NCBI RefSeq assembly: GCF_029960815.1
Contig: NZ_JASBRE010000021.1
Coordinates: 1 to 64,000, forward strand
DNA length: 64,000 nucleotides
Origin: Pseudomonas sp. AL03
GTDB taxonomy: Bacteria > Pseudomonadota > Gammaproteobacteria > Pseudomonadales > Pseudomonadaceae
Direction: 5' to 3'
Shown: positions 1 through 8,696 of the stretch, one piece after another
How the letters are laid out: each line of letters starts with the position of its first letter
Numbering within the stretch: the stretch's first letter is position 1
Translations under genes and position numbers: made by a program
Notes under the pieces: generated by a model
Databases searched by the model: none
Told to the model about the DNA's origin: nothing
The model's input: only the letters and a program-made list of their open reading frames with translations

Positions 1-197
1 GTTTACCAAGGAGTTTCCCGTTTCGACTGCGCCGGAAGTGGGGCGAATTATAGACGTCCAGAATCTGCCGTCAACACCTAATTACGCTTTTCTATAAGGA
101 TGTTCAAAATCGCTGCTATATATAGACGCGCCCGTAACGAATGCGCAGTATATTGCTCAATAACACTCTTGCTTTCTACTTCGGACGATGCCACGCA

Positions 198-1085
198 ATG
201 AATGACCAACCCCGCAGCCTTGCCTCGACTCTGTTTTCGGTTGGCCTGCTGTTGATAGCCATGGCATCGATCCAGTCGGGAGCCTCCCTTGCTAAAAGTA
301 TGTTCCCCATTATCGGCGCGCAGGGGACCACCACCCTGCGACTGATCTTTGCCAGCGTGATCATGATGCTGATACTGCGTCCCTGGCGAGCGAAGCTCAC
401 CGCAAAATCCCTGCGCACCGTCATCGTCTACGGAATGGCGTTAGGCGGCATGAACTTCCTCTTCTATATGTCCTTGCAAACCGTACCTCTGGGGATCGCG
501 GTTGCGCTGGAATTCACCGGCCCACTGGCGGTAGCCATCTTTGCGTCACGTCGCGCGATTGACTTTTTGTGGATCGCCCTGGCTACCATCGGTTTACTGC
601 TGTTAATACCTACGGGAGAAACGACTGCGGGAATCGATCTGGTAGGCGCCGGTTATGCATTGGGCGCGGGTGTCTGCTGGGCGCTGTACATTCTGTTCGG
701 CCAAAAGGCCGGCGCCGACAATGGCGTGCAGACCGCGGCACTGGGGGTGATGATTGCGGCACTTTTTGTAGCCCCTATCGGCATCGTCCATGCTGGCGCC
801 GCGCTGCTCACTCCCTCACTGATCCCCGTGGCCATCGCTGTCGCCATTCTGTCCACCGCCGTGCCCTACACGCTGGAGATGATCGCCCTCACCCGAATCC
901 CAACCCGGACCTTCGGAACGTTAATGAGCATTGAACCTGCGATCGGCGCACTGTCGGGCCTATTGTTTCTTCATGAGTACCTCTCACTGTCACAATGGAT
1001 GGCCATCATGTGCATCATTCTGGCTTCCATAGGCGCGACCATGACGATGGGGCGTGCGGCCAAGCCTGCAGTCGCTGCAGATTGA
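198..1085 (+). CDS. rhtA: EamA/DMT-family exporter, RhtA-like
   Basis: Inner-membrane exporter of the drug/metabolite transporter superfamily. About ten hydrophobic segments cover the whole chain, arranged as two EamA repeats. In E. coli RhtA exports threonine and homoserine. I start at ATG 198 (MNDQPRSLAS) rather than the upstream in-frame codon at 141; this gives 295 residues, the same length as E. coli RhtA. The sequence PLGIAVALEFTGPLAVA in the first repeat and the C-terminal SIEPAIGALSGLLFL are typical of RhtA-type members. It stands alone; the next gene is an unrelated lipoprotein. The family call is safe, while the substrate is inferred. Confidence 0.85.
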   Translation: MNDQPRSLASTLFSVGLLLIAMASIQSGASLAKSMFPIIGAQGTTTLRLIFASVIMMLILRPWRAKLTAKSLRTVIVYGMALGGMNFLFYMSLQTVPLGIAVALEFTGPLAVAIFASRRAIDFLWIALATIGLLLLIPTGETTAGIDLVGAGYALGAGVCWALYILFGQKAGADNGVQTAALGVMIAALFVAPIGIVHAGAALLTPSLIPVAIAVAILSTAVPYTLEMIALTRIPTRTFGTLMSIEPAIGALSGLLFLHEYLSLSQWMAIMCIILASIGATMTMGRAAKPAVAAD

Positions 1086-1252
1086 GACAGGATTTGACGA
1101 GGGTCTGGTATTTGCCGCGCAATTAGGCCATGTTTAGGCCCGTAACCCAGTGTCAGACATGGATTTTTCAGATAGGGATATCAGAACGCTTCAAGCGAAA
1201 GCGAATGCAGCCAGACCCGGGCGCAAAGATCCGGGACGCTATAAGGACAGCA

Positions 1253-1534
1253 ATGAAACGAATTTTGATACTGATCGCCGTACTTGCGGTTGCGGGCTGC
1301 GCGGCGACATCGAAAACCCAGGTAAAACACGGCAAGAAAGGGCTGCATATCAACTGTTCCGGGCTCTCATCATCCTGGGACAAGTGCTACACCAGCGCTG
1401 CCAACTCGTGCGCACCCAAAGGTTACAAGGTCATCGCCAAGTCGGGGGACGCCGTGGAGGAACCAGGCGATTACCCGTTCGGCCTCAACCCTGCCGGCTA
1501 TACCAGCCGCAGCATGATTGTCATCTGCAAATAG
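1253..1534 (+). CDS. small predicted lipoprotein, unknown function
   Basis: A 93-residue exported protein. The N-terminus MKRILILIAVLAVAGC is a classical lipoprotein signal ending in an A-G-C lipobox, so the mature protein would start at Cys16. Four further cysteines in the mature part could form disulfides. The start at 1253 is chosen because it gives a clean signal peptide and has an AAGGA-type ribosome site just upstream; longer in-frame starts from 1130 would bury the signal. I recognise no domain. Related small lipoproteins are common in Pseudomonas, but I can assign no function. Confidence 0.75.
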   Translation: MKRILILIAVLAVAGCAATSKTQVKHGKKGLHINCSGLSSSWDKCYTSAANSCAPKGYKVIAKSGDAVEEPGDYPFGLNPAGYTSRSMIVICK

Positions 1535-1549
1535 GTTGATACCGCCTTG

Positions 1550-2110
1550 TCAGGTTCGTGGACCTGCAATCTGGCGGCCAATCTCATCGTAACTGGACTT
1601 CAGCACCGTGCGCTGGATGTCTGGCGTGGCCAGCATTCGTGCCACAACCAACGCACCGATACATTGCGACAGAATTGCCCATGCCAGGCTGTCGCTTTCC
1701 AGAACCCGCGCCCAACTCTGCTGAAGCCGACAAATCCAGTTCTCCGCCTGCTGACGAATCATCACGTCTGAGCGTGCAATTTCAGCCCCCAATGCCGGCA
1801 AAGCACAACCGGATTCCGGGTGCTCGACATGGGCCATGCTCAGGTAGCGTTTCAGGCAGCGCTCGAGCTTGTCACGATTCTGGTCCGCCCCTAAACGCTC
1901 CAGGCTTTGGCACAACTCACGCTCGACGATTGAGGCGAATAGTTCATCCTTCGAAGAAAAGTGACTGTAGAAAGCCCCGCCACTCAAGCCGATCGCCTTC
2001 ATCAGACCGTCGACACCTACCATTGAAAAACCTGACTTCTTGGCCGACACCGCACTGCTTTCAAGTAGTTTCTCTTTGGTTTCGAGTTTGTGATTGGCCG
2101 AGTAACGCAT
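1550..2110 (-). CDS. TetR-family transcriptional regulator
   Basis: A 186-residue repressor. The N-terminal helix-turn-helix spans about residues 10-55 (KEKLLESSAVSAKKSGFSMV, then GLSGGAFYSHFSSKDELF), the usual TetR pattern; the remainder is the helical ligand-binding domain. It is divergent from the SDR gene at 2203 and separated from it by about 90 bp that hold two copies of an AACG-N2-CGTT palindrome. This layout suggests that it represses itself and the SDR/DsbA-fold pair. The ATG at 2110 follows GAGGGCAAGG. The effector is unknown. Confidence 0.9.
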   Translation of the reverse strand: MRYSANHKLETKEKLLESSAVSAKKSGFSMVGVDGLMKAIGLSGGAFYSHFSSKDELFASIVERELCQSLERLGADQNRDKLERCLKRYLSMAHVEHPESGCALPALGAEIARSDVMIRQQAENWICRLQQSWARVLESDSLAWAILSQCIGALVVARMLATPDIQRTVLKSSYDEIGRQIAGPRT

Positions 2111-2159
2111 TGCCTTGCCCTCAGGATTGATCGCCTTGACGCTTGCCGAATCGTAGCAT

Positions 2160-2184
2160 AACGTTCGTTTAGTTAACGATCGTT
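2160..2184. promoter_or_regulatory. tandem palindromic operator between TetR and SDR genes
   Basis: Two 10-bp elements, AACGTTCGTT at 2160-2169 and the perfect palindrome AACGATCGTT at 2175-2184, repeat with a 15-bp period in the divergent gap. TetR-family dimers often bind such sites. Assignment to the adjacent TetR gene is inferred from position. Confidence 0.6.
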
Positions 2185-2202
2185 TAGCAAAGGGATCTAC
2201 CC

Positions 2203-2931
2203 ATGAATAACAAGAAAGTCGTACTGGTTGTAGGCGCAGGAGATGCCACAGGCGGCGCCATTGCGAAACGCTTTGCGCAGGAAGGATTTGTGGCTTGTGT
2301 CACCCGCCGCAGCGCGGACAAACTCCAGCCGCTGGTGGATACCATCAAGGCCGATGGCGGTGAAGCCCATGGTTTTGCCTGTGATGCGCGCAAGGAAGAG
2401 GACGTGATTGCGTTGGTCGAGCAGATCGAAAGCCAGATTGGCCCAATCGAAGCGTTCGTTTTCAACATCGGCGCCAATGTGCCTTGCAGCATTCTCGAAG
2501 AAACCGCGCGCAAATATTTCAAGATCTGGGAAATGGCCTGCTTCTCAGGTTTTCTCAACGCTCGTGAAGTGGCCAAGCGCATGGCCAAGCGTCAACGCGG
2601 CACTATCTTGTTCACCGGTGCCACCGCAGGCATGCGTGGAGCAGCAGGGTTTGCGGCTTTTGCCGGCGCCAAGCACGGGATTCGCGCCCTTGCGCAAAGC
2701 ATGGCTCGAGAACTGGGGCCAATGAACATTCACGTCGCCCACGTCGTAGTCGACGGTGCCATCGATACCGATTTTATCCGCGAGAGTTTCCCCGAGAAGT
2801 ACGCGACCAAGGACCAGGACGGCATTCTCAATCCTGAGCACATCGCCGAGAACTATTGGTACCTGCACAACCAGCCCCGTGACGCATGGACCTTCGAGCT
2901 GGACCTGCGTCCCTGGAGCGAACGCTGGTAA
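2203..2931 (+). CDS. SDR-family protein with Phe in place of the catalytic Tyr
   Basis: A 242-residue short-chain dehydrogenase fold. The nucleotide-binding glycine motif is unusual (GAGDATGG, near residue 11) and the NxG position reads FNIGAN. The normal YxxxK motif is F153-A-G-A-K157: the lysine is kept but the tyrosine is phenylalanine. The usual active-site serine region reads FTGATAG. I recall this as the signature of the classical-SDR subgroup 10 (Phe for Tyr), so it is probably a real family trait rather than damage. It is followed 35 bp later by a DsbA-fold protein and is divergent from a TetR gene. Whether it is a redox enzyme is open. Confidence 0.85.
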   Translation: MNNKKVVLVVGAGDATGGAIAKRFAQEGFVACVTRRSADKLQPLVDTIKADGGEAHGFACDARKEEDVIALVEQIESQIGPIEAFVFNIGANVPCSILEETARKYFKIWEMACFSGFLNAREVAKRMAKRQRGTILFTGATAGMRGAAGFAAFAGAKHGIRALAQSMARELGPMNIHVAHVVVDGAIDTDFIRESFPEKYATKDQDGILNPEHIAENYWYLHNQPRDAWTFELDLRPWSERW

Positions 2932-2966
2932 ACCCACCCTAAAATAATAAGCAGAGCGCATCGACC

Positions 2967-3557
2967 ATGAGCAAAACCGTAGAGTTCTATTTTGACCTCG
3001 GCAGCCCAGCCACCTACCTGGCTTATACCCAGCTGCCGAAGATCTGCGAGCAGACCGACAGCCAGCTGATCTACAAGCCGATGTTGCTGGGCGGGGTCTT
3101 CAAAGCCACCGGCAACGCGTCTCCGGCAACCATCCCGGCCAAGGGCCGGTACATGTTTCAGGACCTGGATCGCTATGCCAAGCGCTACGGCGTGCCGCTG
3201 AAGTTCAATCCACACTTCCCTATCAACACCCTGATGTTGATGCGCGCCATCACCGGCATGCAGTTGCGCCATCCCGAACGCTTTCAGGCGTTCATCGATT
3301 GCCTGTTTCACGCGCTTTGGGTTGAAGGCCGCGACCTTGTTGATCCGGCGACTGTCGCGACAGTTCTGACACAGAACGGTTTCGATCCTAATGAGGTGCT
3401 GGCCCTGACTGCCGACGAGGAAGTCAAAGCCACTCTCAAGGACAACACAGAGACAGCCGTGCAACGAGGCGTATTTGGTGCCCCGAGCATGTTTGTCGAT
3501 AATCAGCTGTTCTTCGGTCAGGATCGCCTGGACTTCGTCCTTGAAGCCCTGCGTTAA
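2967..3557 (+). CDS. DsbA-fold/2-hydroxychromene-2-carboxylate isomerase family protein
   Basis: A 196-residue protein of the kappa-GST/HCCA-isomerase branch of the thioredoxin fold. It begins VEFYFDLGSPATYLAY, where the serine of F-D-x-x-S-P takes the place of thiol chemistry and normally binds glutathione. The C-terminal GVFGAPSMFVDNQLFFGQDR is the conserved GVFGxPxF-GQDR stretch. It has no signal peptide, so it is cytosolic. It probably shares a transcript with the SDR protein upstream. The family uses glutathione in isomerase or transferase reactions; the substrate here is unknown. No naphthalene-type catabolic genes are nearby. Confidence 0.85.
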   Translation: MSKTVEFYFDLGSPATYLAYTQLPKICEQTDSQLIYKPMLLGGVFKATGNASPATIPAKGRYMFQDLDRYAKRYGVPLKFNPHFPINTLMLMRAITGMQLRHPERFQAFIDCLFHALWVEGRDLVDPATVATVLTQNGFDPNEVLALTADEEVKATLKDNTETAVQRGVFGAPSMFVDNQLFFGQDRLDFVLEALR

Positions 3558-3577
3558 ATTTCGTCGACTACAAGAGC

Positions 3578-3599
3578 CAGGCGCTTGAAGAAGCGCCTG
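3578..3599. terminator. hairpin between convergent genes
   Basis: A perfect 9-bp stem CAGGCGCTT/AAGCGCCTG with a GAAG loop lies between the ends of the DsbA-fold gene (+) and the aminopeptidase gene (-). There is no clear T-run on either strand, so terminator function is only likely. Confidence 0.5.
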
Positions 3600-3611
3600 A
3601 ACTCCAACCGA

Positions 3612-5420
3612 TCAAATAGCCGCAGTGCGGGTGTTCAACCACTCAAGGGCTGCACCGTCGAGCAACGGGCTCAAGCGCTCGCGCACCTCGGCGTGGTAGG
3701 CGTTGAACCATTGTTTTTCGTCATCCGTCAGCAGCGACGGCTCCAGGCAACGAGTGTCGATCGGGCACAACGTCAGGGTCTCAAACTTCAGAAACTCACC
3801 GAATTCACTTGTGCCCGCCTCGCGGTTCAACACCAGGTTCTCGATCCGCACACCCCAGCGTCCCGGACGGTAAGTGCCCGGCTCGATGGAGGTGATCATG
3901 CCCGGCTGCATTGCAGTTTGTGGCGCGGCGGCGGCTTGGTAGGCGATGACCTGCGGGCCCTCGTGCACGTTGAGGAAGTAGCCGACGCCATGACCGGTGC
4001 CGTGACCGTAATCAACGCTTTCAGCCCAGATTGGCGCGCGGGCAATGGAGTCCAGCAACGGCGACAGAATGCCTTTCGGGAATTGCGCACGGGACAGCGC
4101 AATCACGCCTTTGAGCACCCGCGTGCAATCGCGCTTCTGCTCATCGGTCGGCGTACCGACCGGCACCATCCGAGTGATATCGGTGGTGCCGCCCAGGTAC
4201 TGGCCGCCGGAGTCGATCAACAACAGACCATCGCCTTCGATCACCGCGTGTTCTTCTTCGGTGGCGTGGTAGTGCGGCATCGCGCCATTGGCGTTGAATG
4301 CGGCAATGGTGTTGAAGCTCAGCGATACATATCCCGGACGTCGGGTACGCGCCGCCGTCAGGTGTTCGTCGATGGTCAATTCGGTGATGCGCTCACGACC
4401 CAGCGCAGTGTCCAGCCAGGTGAAGAACTCGCATAGCGCCGCGCCGTCCTGCTCCATGGCCTGACGAATGTGCTCGGCATCGGCCAGGCTTTTTTGCGAT
4501 TTGGCCAACGTCGTCGGGTTCAGGCCTTCGACCAGCTTCACGCCGCTATCCAGGTTATCCAGCAAGCCTGCGGTGACGCGCGCCGGATCGACTTGCAGAC
4601 TCGCCCCGTTCGGTACGGCGCGCAAGGCGGCAGCCACTTCGCTGTAGTCGCGCAGGGTTACGCCGTCCTGTTCGAGGACTGCGCGCAGTTCGGTATCGAC
4701 CTTGCTCAGGGCCACGAACAGGGTTGCCTGCTGCTGGCTGATCAAAGCAAAGGAAACAAACACCGGATTGAACGACACGTCGCCGCCGCGCAAGTTGAAC
4801 AGCCAGGCGATGTCATCGAGGGTGGCGATGAAATGCCAGTCGGCACCGCGATCTTTCAAAACCTCACGCAGCTTGGCCAGTTTCTCGCCGCGGCTGACAG
4901 TCGCCTGAGGCGGCAGGTGTTGATAGATCGGTTCATTCGGCAGCGTCGGACGGTCGCTCCAGACTCCGCTCAACAAGTCGATGTCGGTGCGCAGGCGTGC
5001 GCCGCGTTCTTCGAGCTTGCCACCCAACGTACGCGCCGACGCCATGGCCATCACTGCACCATCTACCGCGACGACGCCGCCTTCAGGGGTTTGCTCGGCC
5101 AGCCAGTCCAGCGGGCCGGGTTGACCCGGTTGCAGCTTGACCAGTTCGATACCGCTGCCCTTGAGTTCCTTGGTCGCTTGTTCCCAATAACGGCTGTCGG
5201 CCCACACACCGGCAAAGTCCGGCGTAACAATCAGCGTGCCGACCGAGCCATGGAAGCCCGACAACCATTGCCGCCCTTGCCAGTAACCCGGCAGGTACTC
5301 CGAAAGATGCGGGTCGGCCGACGGCACCAGCAGAGCGTGAATGCCCTCCCGGCTCATCAGTTCGCGGGTTTGCGCCAGGCGTTGGGGCACCGATCCATTG
5401 ATCGAAGGCTGCGTACTCAT
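3612..5420 (-). CDS. aminopeptidase P family (Xaa-Pro aminopeptidase)
   Basis: A 602-residue M24-family metallopeptidase that removes an N-terminal residue preceding proline. It has the three-domain build of the large aminopeptidase P type: two creatinase-like N-terminal domains (about 1-310), then the pita-bread catalytic domain. Dinuclear metal ligands are visible: the two Asp in LLIDSGGQYLGGTTDITR, the His in GHGTGHGVG, and the Glu in SIEPGTYR and VRIENL. The final 60 residues match the AMPP C-terminal extension (PIDTRCLEPSLLTDDEKQW). There is no signal peptide, so it is cytosolic. It stands alone. Confidence 0.93.
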   Translation of the reverse strand: MSTQPSINGSVPQRLAQTRELMSREGIHALLVPSADPHLSEYLPGYWQGRQWLSGFHGSVGTLIVTPDFAGVWADSRYWEQATKELKGSGIELVKLQPGQPGPLDWLAEQTPEGGVVAVDGAVMAMASARTLGGKLEERGARLRTDIDLLSGVWSDRPTLPNEPIYQHLPPQATVSRGEKLAKLREVLKDRGADWHFIATLDDIAWLFNLRGGDVSFNPVFVSFALISQQQATLFVALSKVDTELRAVLEQDGVTLRDYSEVAAALRAVPNGASLQVDPARVTAGLLDNLDSGVKLVEGLNPTTLAKSQKSLADAEHIRQAMEQDGAALCEFFTWLDTALGRERITELTIDEHLTAARTRRPGYVSLSFNTIAAFNANGAMPHYHATEEEHAVIEGDGLLLIDSGGQYLGGTTDITRMVPVGTPTDEQKRDCTRVLKGVIALSRAQFPKGILSPLLDSIARAPIWAESVDYGHGTGHGVGYFLNVHEGPQVIAYQAAAAPQTAMQPGMITSIEPGTYRPGRWGVRIENLVLNREAGTSEFGEFLKFETLTLCPIDTRCLEPSLLTDDEKQWFNAYHAEVRERLSPLLDGAALEWLNTRTAAI

Positions 5421-5485
5421 CGTGTCTCCTGCTAATCACTGCATCATTATTGTTGAGTGCCGATCAACGCCGGCACTTTCAGACC

Positions 5486-6643
5486 TTATTGCCAGAATGC
5501 CGGAGCACTGGCGCAGGCCGCTTGAATCAGGTGTACCGCTTGGTCGATGTCCTGCTCGGTACTGAACCGGCCGAGACTCAAGCGAATGGTGCGACTCGCC
5601 GAGCGGGCGTCATGCCCCAGGGCCAGCAGCACATGGGAGGGAGCATTGCTAGCGGAGTTGCAGGCCGAGGTCGCGGAAAACGCAATCGAATGGCTCAGCG
5701 CCGCAGAGTTGAACTCGCCTTCGTTGAAGGTCAGGCTCAGGGTATGGGGAATGCGTTGGGTCGGGCTGCCATTGAGCCGAACCCCGGGAATGCTCAGCAG
5801 CGGCTCAAGCAAGCGTTCACGCAGACGCACGATCGTGGCTTTCTCTTCGTCGAACGAGGCCGCCGCCAATGCAAAGGCCACACCCATGGCGACAATCTGG
5901 TGAGTCGCCAGGGTCCCGGATCGCAAACCGCCCTCGTGACCACCGCCGTGGATCTGCGCCTGCAAGCGCTGTTGCGCGCGAGGCCCGACATACAACGCGC
6001 CGATGCCTTTGGGACCATAGAGTTTGTGGGCGGAAAACGACATCAGATCCACCGGCCACTGGGCCAGATCGATCGCCACTTTGCCCGCGCCCTGGGCCGC
6101 GTCGACATGGAACAACGCATCGCGATCACGCACTACCTGACCAATGGCCGGGATGTCGTTGAGGGTGCCCAGCTCGTTGTTGACCAGCATCAGCGACACC
6201 AGAAAGGTGTCTTCGCGCATCGCTTCGCTGACCGCTTGCGGGGTAATCAAACCCTCGGCGTCAGGCACCAGATAAGTCACCGCAACACCGGCGTCCTGCA
6301 ACTGCTTTGCCGTGTCGAGAATCGCTTTGTGTTCAATCTGGCTGGTGATGATGTGGCCGCCAGCAACGCCAAGGGCCTGGGCCACGCCCTTGAGGGCAAG
6401 GTTGTTCGATTCGGTGGCGCCGGAGGTCCAGACGATCTGTTGCGCCTGAGCGCCGACCAGTTCGGCGACCTGTCGCCGCGCCTGCTCGACCGATTGCCGG
6501 GCCTGTTGCCCGAACGCATGGGAGCTGGACGCCGGATTGCCGAAGTTGCCGGTAAAACCCAGACACTCGACCATGACCTTGATGACCCGCTCATCCACCG
6601 GCGTGGTGGCGGCGTAGTCGAAATACAGAGGACGTTTATTCAT
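5486..6643 (-). CDS. cysteine desulfurase, IscS/NifS type
   Basis: A 385-residue PLP-dependent enzyme that takes sulfur from cysteine to form an enzyme persulfide for Fe-S clusters or thiolation. The PLP lysine is K207 in SFSAHKLYG and the persulfide cysteine is C328 in SACNSAS. IscS of E. coli also uses Cys328, in a mobile SGSACTSAS loop. FGNPASSSH and GATESNN are the conserved cofactor motifs. It is not in an isc or suf operon: the neighbours are an aminopeptidase and a LysE exporter, so this is an orphan, probably secondary, desulfurase whose sulfur acceptor is unknown. Confidence 0.9.
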   Translation of the reverse strand: MNKRPLYFDYAATTPVDERVIKVMVECLGFTGNFGNPASSSHAFGQQARQSVEQARRQVAELVGAQAQQIVWTSGATESNNLALKGVAQALGVAGGHIITSQIEHKAILDTAKQLQDAGVAVTYLVPDAEGLITPQAVSEAMREDTFLVSLMLVNNELGTLNDIPAIGQVVRDRDALFHVDAAQGAGKVAIDLAQWPVDLMSFSAHKLYGPKGIGALYVGPRAQQRLQAQIHGGGHEGGLRSGTLATHQIVAMGVAFALAAASFDEEKATIVRLRERLLEPLLSIPGVRLNGSPTQRIPHTLSLTFNEGEFNSAALSHSIAFSATSACNSASNAPSHVLLALGHDARSASRTIRLSLGRFSTEQDIDQAVHLIQAACASAPAFWQ

Positions 6644-6846
6644 AGAAGACTCGCAGAGCGTGTTCCGGGATCAGGAAGCTCGTCACTGAAACGTCAAACG
6701 CAGCCTCGTGAGCTGCGCCGACCGTTCATAGCGTTAGAAATACCTGATTGGAGGCCGTTAAAGAAGAACAACTTCATTTAAAAGTGCGTAGGAACGCTCC
6801 TGAAGTCGAGCTTAACAGGCATCGGGCAACCGGTTGAAGCAATGCG

Positions 6847-7461
6847 TCAGTCAAAGCTTTCGAGCAACAACGGATACAGCGAAGCCACCAGCAGCAAGGC
6901 CATGCCCCAGTTGAACAGCCGCAACCAGCGGCGATCCTTCAGCACGTTGCGCAACAACGTGCCGCAACCAGCCCAGACACCAACGCTCGGCAGGTTGATC
7001 AAGGCAAACACGGCCGCAGTCACGATGACATTAGTGAAGTAGCCCTGCATTGGCGTGTAGGTGCTGATGGCACCGATGGCCATGATCCAGGCCTTGGGGT
7101 TGACCCACTGAAACGCTGCGGCGCCCAAATAGCTGATCGGCTTACTCTCGCCCTTTTCGCTCTCGGAAACCGGACCTGAATGGGCGATTTTCCACGCCAG
7201 ATACAACAAATACGCCGCGCCGACGTAACGCAGAACGCTGTAGAGCAAAGGATAGGTTTGAAACACTGCCCCCAAGCCGAAACCTACCGCCACGACGAGC
7301 ACGAAGAACCCACAGGTGACGCCAAGCATGTGGGGAATGGTGCGGTTAAAGCCGAAGTTCACACCCGATGCCAGCAACATTGTGTTGTTGGGGCCGGGAG
7401 TAATCGAGGTAACAAGCGCAAACAGGGCGAAGCCCAGCAGCAAATCGAGCGAGAGCGTCAT
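6847..7461 (-). CDS. LysE/RhtB-family amino-acid exporter
   Basis: A 204-residue inner-membrane protein with six hydrophobic segments and the family N-terminal motif ITPGPNNTMLLASGVNFGF. Members export amino acids or related small molecules. The SEKGESKPISYLGAAAFQWVNPKAW stretch after the third membrane segment is typical. No regulator lies next to it, so the substrate cannot be inferred. About 200 bp separate it from the desulfurase gene downstream, and I see nothing recognisable in that gap. Confidence 0.88.
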   Translation of the reverse strand: MTLSLDLLLGFALFALVTSITPGPNNTMLLASGVNFGFNRTIPHMLGVTCGFFVLVVAVGFGLGAVFQTYPLLYSVLRYVGAAYLLYLAWKIAHSGPVSESEKGESKPISYLGAAAFQWVNPKAWIMAIGAISTYTPMQGYFTNVIVTAAVFALINLPSVGVWAGCGTLLRNVLKDRRWLRLFNWGMALLLVASLYPLLLESFD

Positions 7462-7555
7462 AGCGGCGATCCATCAGGTCAGTCAGGTGTTGACCCTATC
7501 GCACGCCTTGAGGGAAACCCATGGACAGTTACGTAAAACTTCGACCCGTACAGTC

Positions 7556-7825
7556 TCAGCCAGGACGTCCGTGAAGCTGTACAGCACGTTCGGCATTCAT
7601 TTCGCCTTGTTTGTCGAAACTGAACGACTTTTGCGGTTGGCCGAGCAATTCGGCTTTTTTCGCGTGGTACTCCTCAAAAGACAGACCGCGACGATTCAAC
7701 GCCTCAAGTGCCAATTCCCTGGTTTTTTCCGCGGTGTACGGCCGTAATTCCGGGGAAACATGGCTGGTACATCCGGCGAGCACGGAGACCGCAAGCAGCA
7801 AGAAAGTAGCGATTAGAGGTTTCAT
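7556..7825 (-). CDS. small lipoprotein with SHOCT-like C-terminus
   Basis: An 89-residue predicted lipoprotein. MKPLIATFLLLAVSVLAGC is a signal peptide with an L-A-G-C lipobox, and the mature part starts at Cys19. The segment LALEALNRRGLSFEEYHAKK resembles the short SHOCT helix pair (L-x-x-L--G-I-x-x-E-E-F--K-K-x-x-L-L). I start at ATG 7825, because the 13 in-frame residues upstream would mask the signal. Its function is unknown, and it is transcribed away from the sulfonate cluster. Confidence 0.75.
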   Translation of the reverse strand: MKPLIATFLLLAVSVLAGCTSHVSPELRPYTAEKTRELALEALNRRGLSFEEYHAKKAELLGQPQKSFSFDKQGEMNAERAVQLHGRPG

Positions 7826-8035
7826 TGTGAGCGTCCTGACATCTGGGTTCGAGGCAATGAACACAGGCTACGCCGGGCATCCGATCAGCAGAAATCAACG
7901 CTCTCGATAGTGGCTATCGACTTTGACTAATGCCGCTCAGGTAGACCGCCTTATATCTCCAAACGATCTATAAATAATAATTTAATGTCTTTTACGGAAT
8001 AACACCGAGTCTTTATAACAACCATCGCTTCACGC

Positions 8036-8070
8036 ACTGTTGCCCAAGCAACTGTTTGCCGAGCAACAGT
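8036..8070 (+). promoter_or_regulatory. tandem upstream activator palindromes for the msu promoter
   Basis: Overlapping inverted repeats of ACTGTTGC/GCAACAGT type occur here: ACTGTTGC at 8036-8043, GCAACTGT at 8048-8055, then ACTGTTTGC at 8051-8059 facing GCAACAGT at 8063-8070. They end 83 bp before the sigma-54 promoter at 8152, a normal distance for an enhancer-binding protein. The likely binder is the SfnR-type activator whose broken gene lies downstream. That link is inferred. Confidence 0.55.
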
Positions 8071-8151
8071 CATTCAAAAAACAGCGCTTCCATTCGAAAA
8101 GCGTCAACCGGCCAACGCGCTGAAAGCCCCGTGAATAGGGGCTCCGAGGGA

Positions 8152-8168
8152 TTGGTACAGCTCTTGCT
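8152..8168 (+). promoter_or_regulatory. sigma-54 promoter of the msu genes
   Basis: TTGGTACAGCTCTTGCT fits the -24/-12 consensus TGGCAC-N5-TTGC with one mismatch, and exactly 10 bp separate the GG (8154-8155) from the GC (8166-8167). It lies about 56 bp before the msuE start. The intergenic stretch 7826-8223 holds this promoter, the palindromes at 8036-8070, and otherwise only AT-rich sequence around 7965-8000. Confidence 0.7.
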
Positions 8169-8223
8169 CACTGTCAGTGACTACTCACTGCTCCCTGAGC
8201 AACTGTTTAAAAAGGAACTGATC

Positions 8224-8686
8224 ATGTCGCGTCCATTGAAAGTCGTTGCCCTCTCCGGCGGTACCTGGCATCCGTCTCGCACGTTAGTGCTCACTCAGGC
8301 GCTGTTGACGCAGCTGGCCGAGCAATTACCGATTGAAGGCAAGCTGATTGAACTGGGTGACATTGCCCGACCGTTGGGCGCCGCGTTGTCCCGTCAGGAA
8401 TTGAGCGCCGAGATCGAAGCCGAACTGCAAGCGATCGAACACGCCGGTATTGCTGGCCGCCACCGGTGGCAGCGAGCGTCATGCACTGGTGCTCGATCAC
8501 CAGTTGCGACCGCTATTCAGTTTCTTCCAGGCCCTGACGTTGCCCATTGGCGTCTATGCCTCCGAAGCCGCCTTCTCCAATTACCAAATAACCAGTGAGC
8601 CCTTGAAGGCCCGCATTCGTCTTGCTGCAGAACGCGCCGCGCCGTTGTTCGGCGTGCACCCCAAAAATCTGCTGAAAATCGCTTAA
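8224..8686 (+). pseudogene. msuE: NADPH-dependent FMN reductase MsuE, internal deletion with frameshift
   Basis: MsuE supplies FMNH2 to the methanesulfonate/alkanesulfonate monooxygenases. Residues 1-72 (MSRPLKVVALSGGTWHPSRT) match the family N-terminus. At about 8438-8446 the reading frame jumps: the rest (PVLLAATGGSERHALVLDHQ, to a stop at 8686) continues in another frame. About 35-40 residues between the halves, including the flavodoxin-like PxYxxS FMN-contact region, are missing. The junction sequence CACGCC could have been present at both ends of the lost segment, which suggests a short-repeat deletion. The left-hand frame runs on to a stop at 8598 with unrelated residues. The protein cannot be functional unless the sequence is wrong here. 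Confidence 0.88.
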
Positions 8687-8696
8687 GGGTCTCTTC

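Noticed and set aside
5450..6781. A 443-codon plus-strand frame opposite the cysteine desulfurase
   Set aside because: The opposite strand encodes a complete IscS-type protein with active-site Lys and Cys; the plus-strand product is a low-complexity Arg/Gly/Gln-rich shadow.
7965..8000. AT-rich stretch as a possible Fur box
   Set aside because: No match to the 19-bp Fur consensus, and the downstream genes are sulfur- not iron-related.
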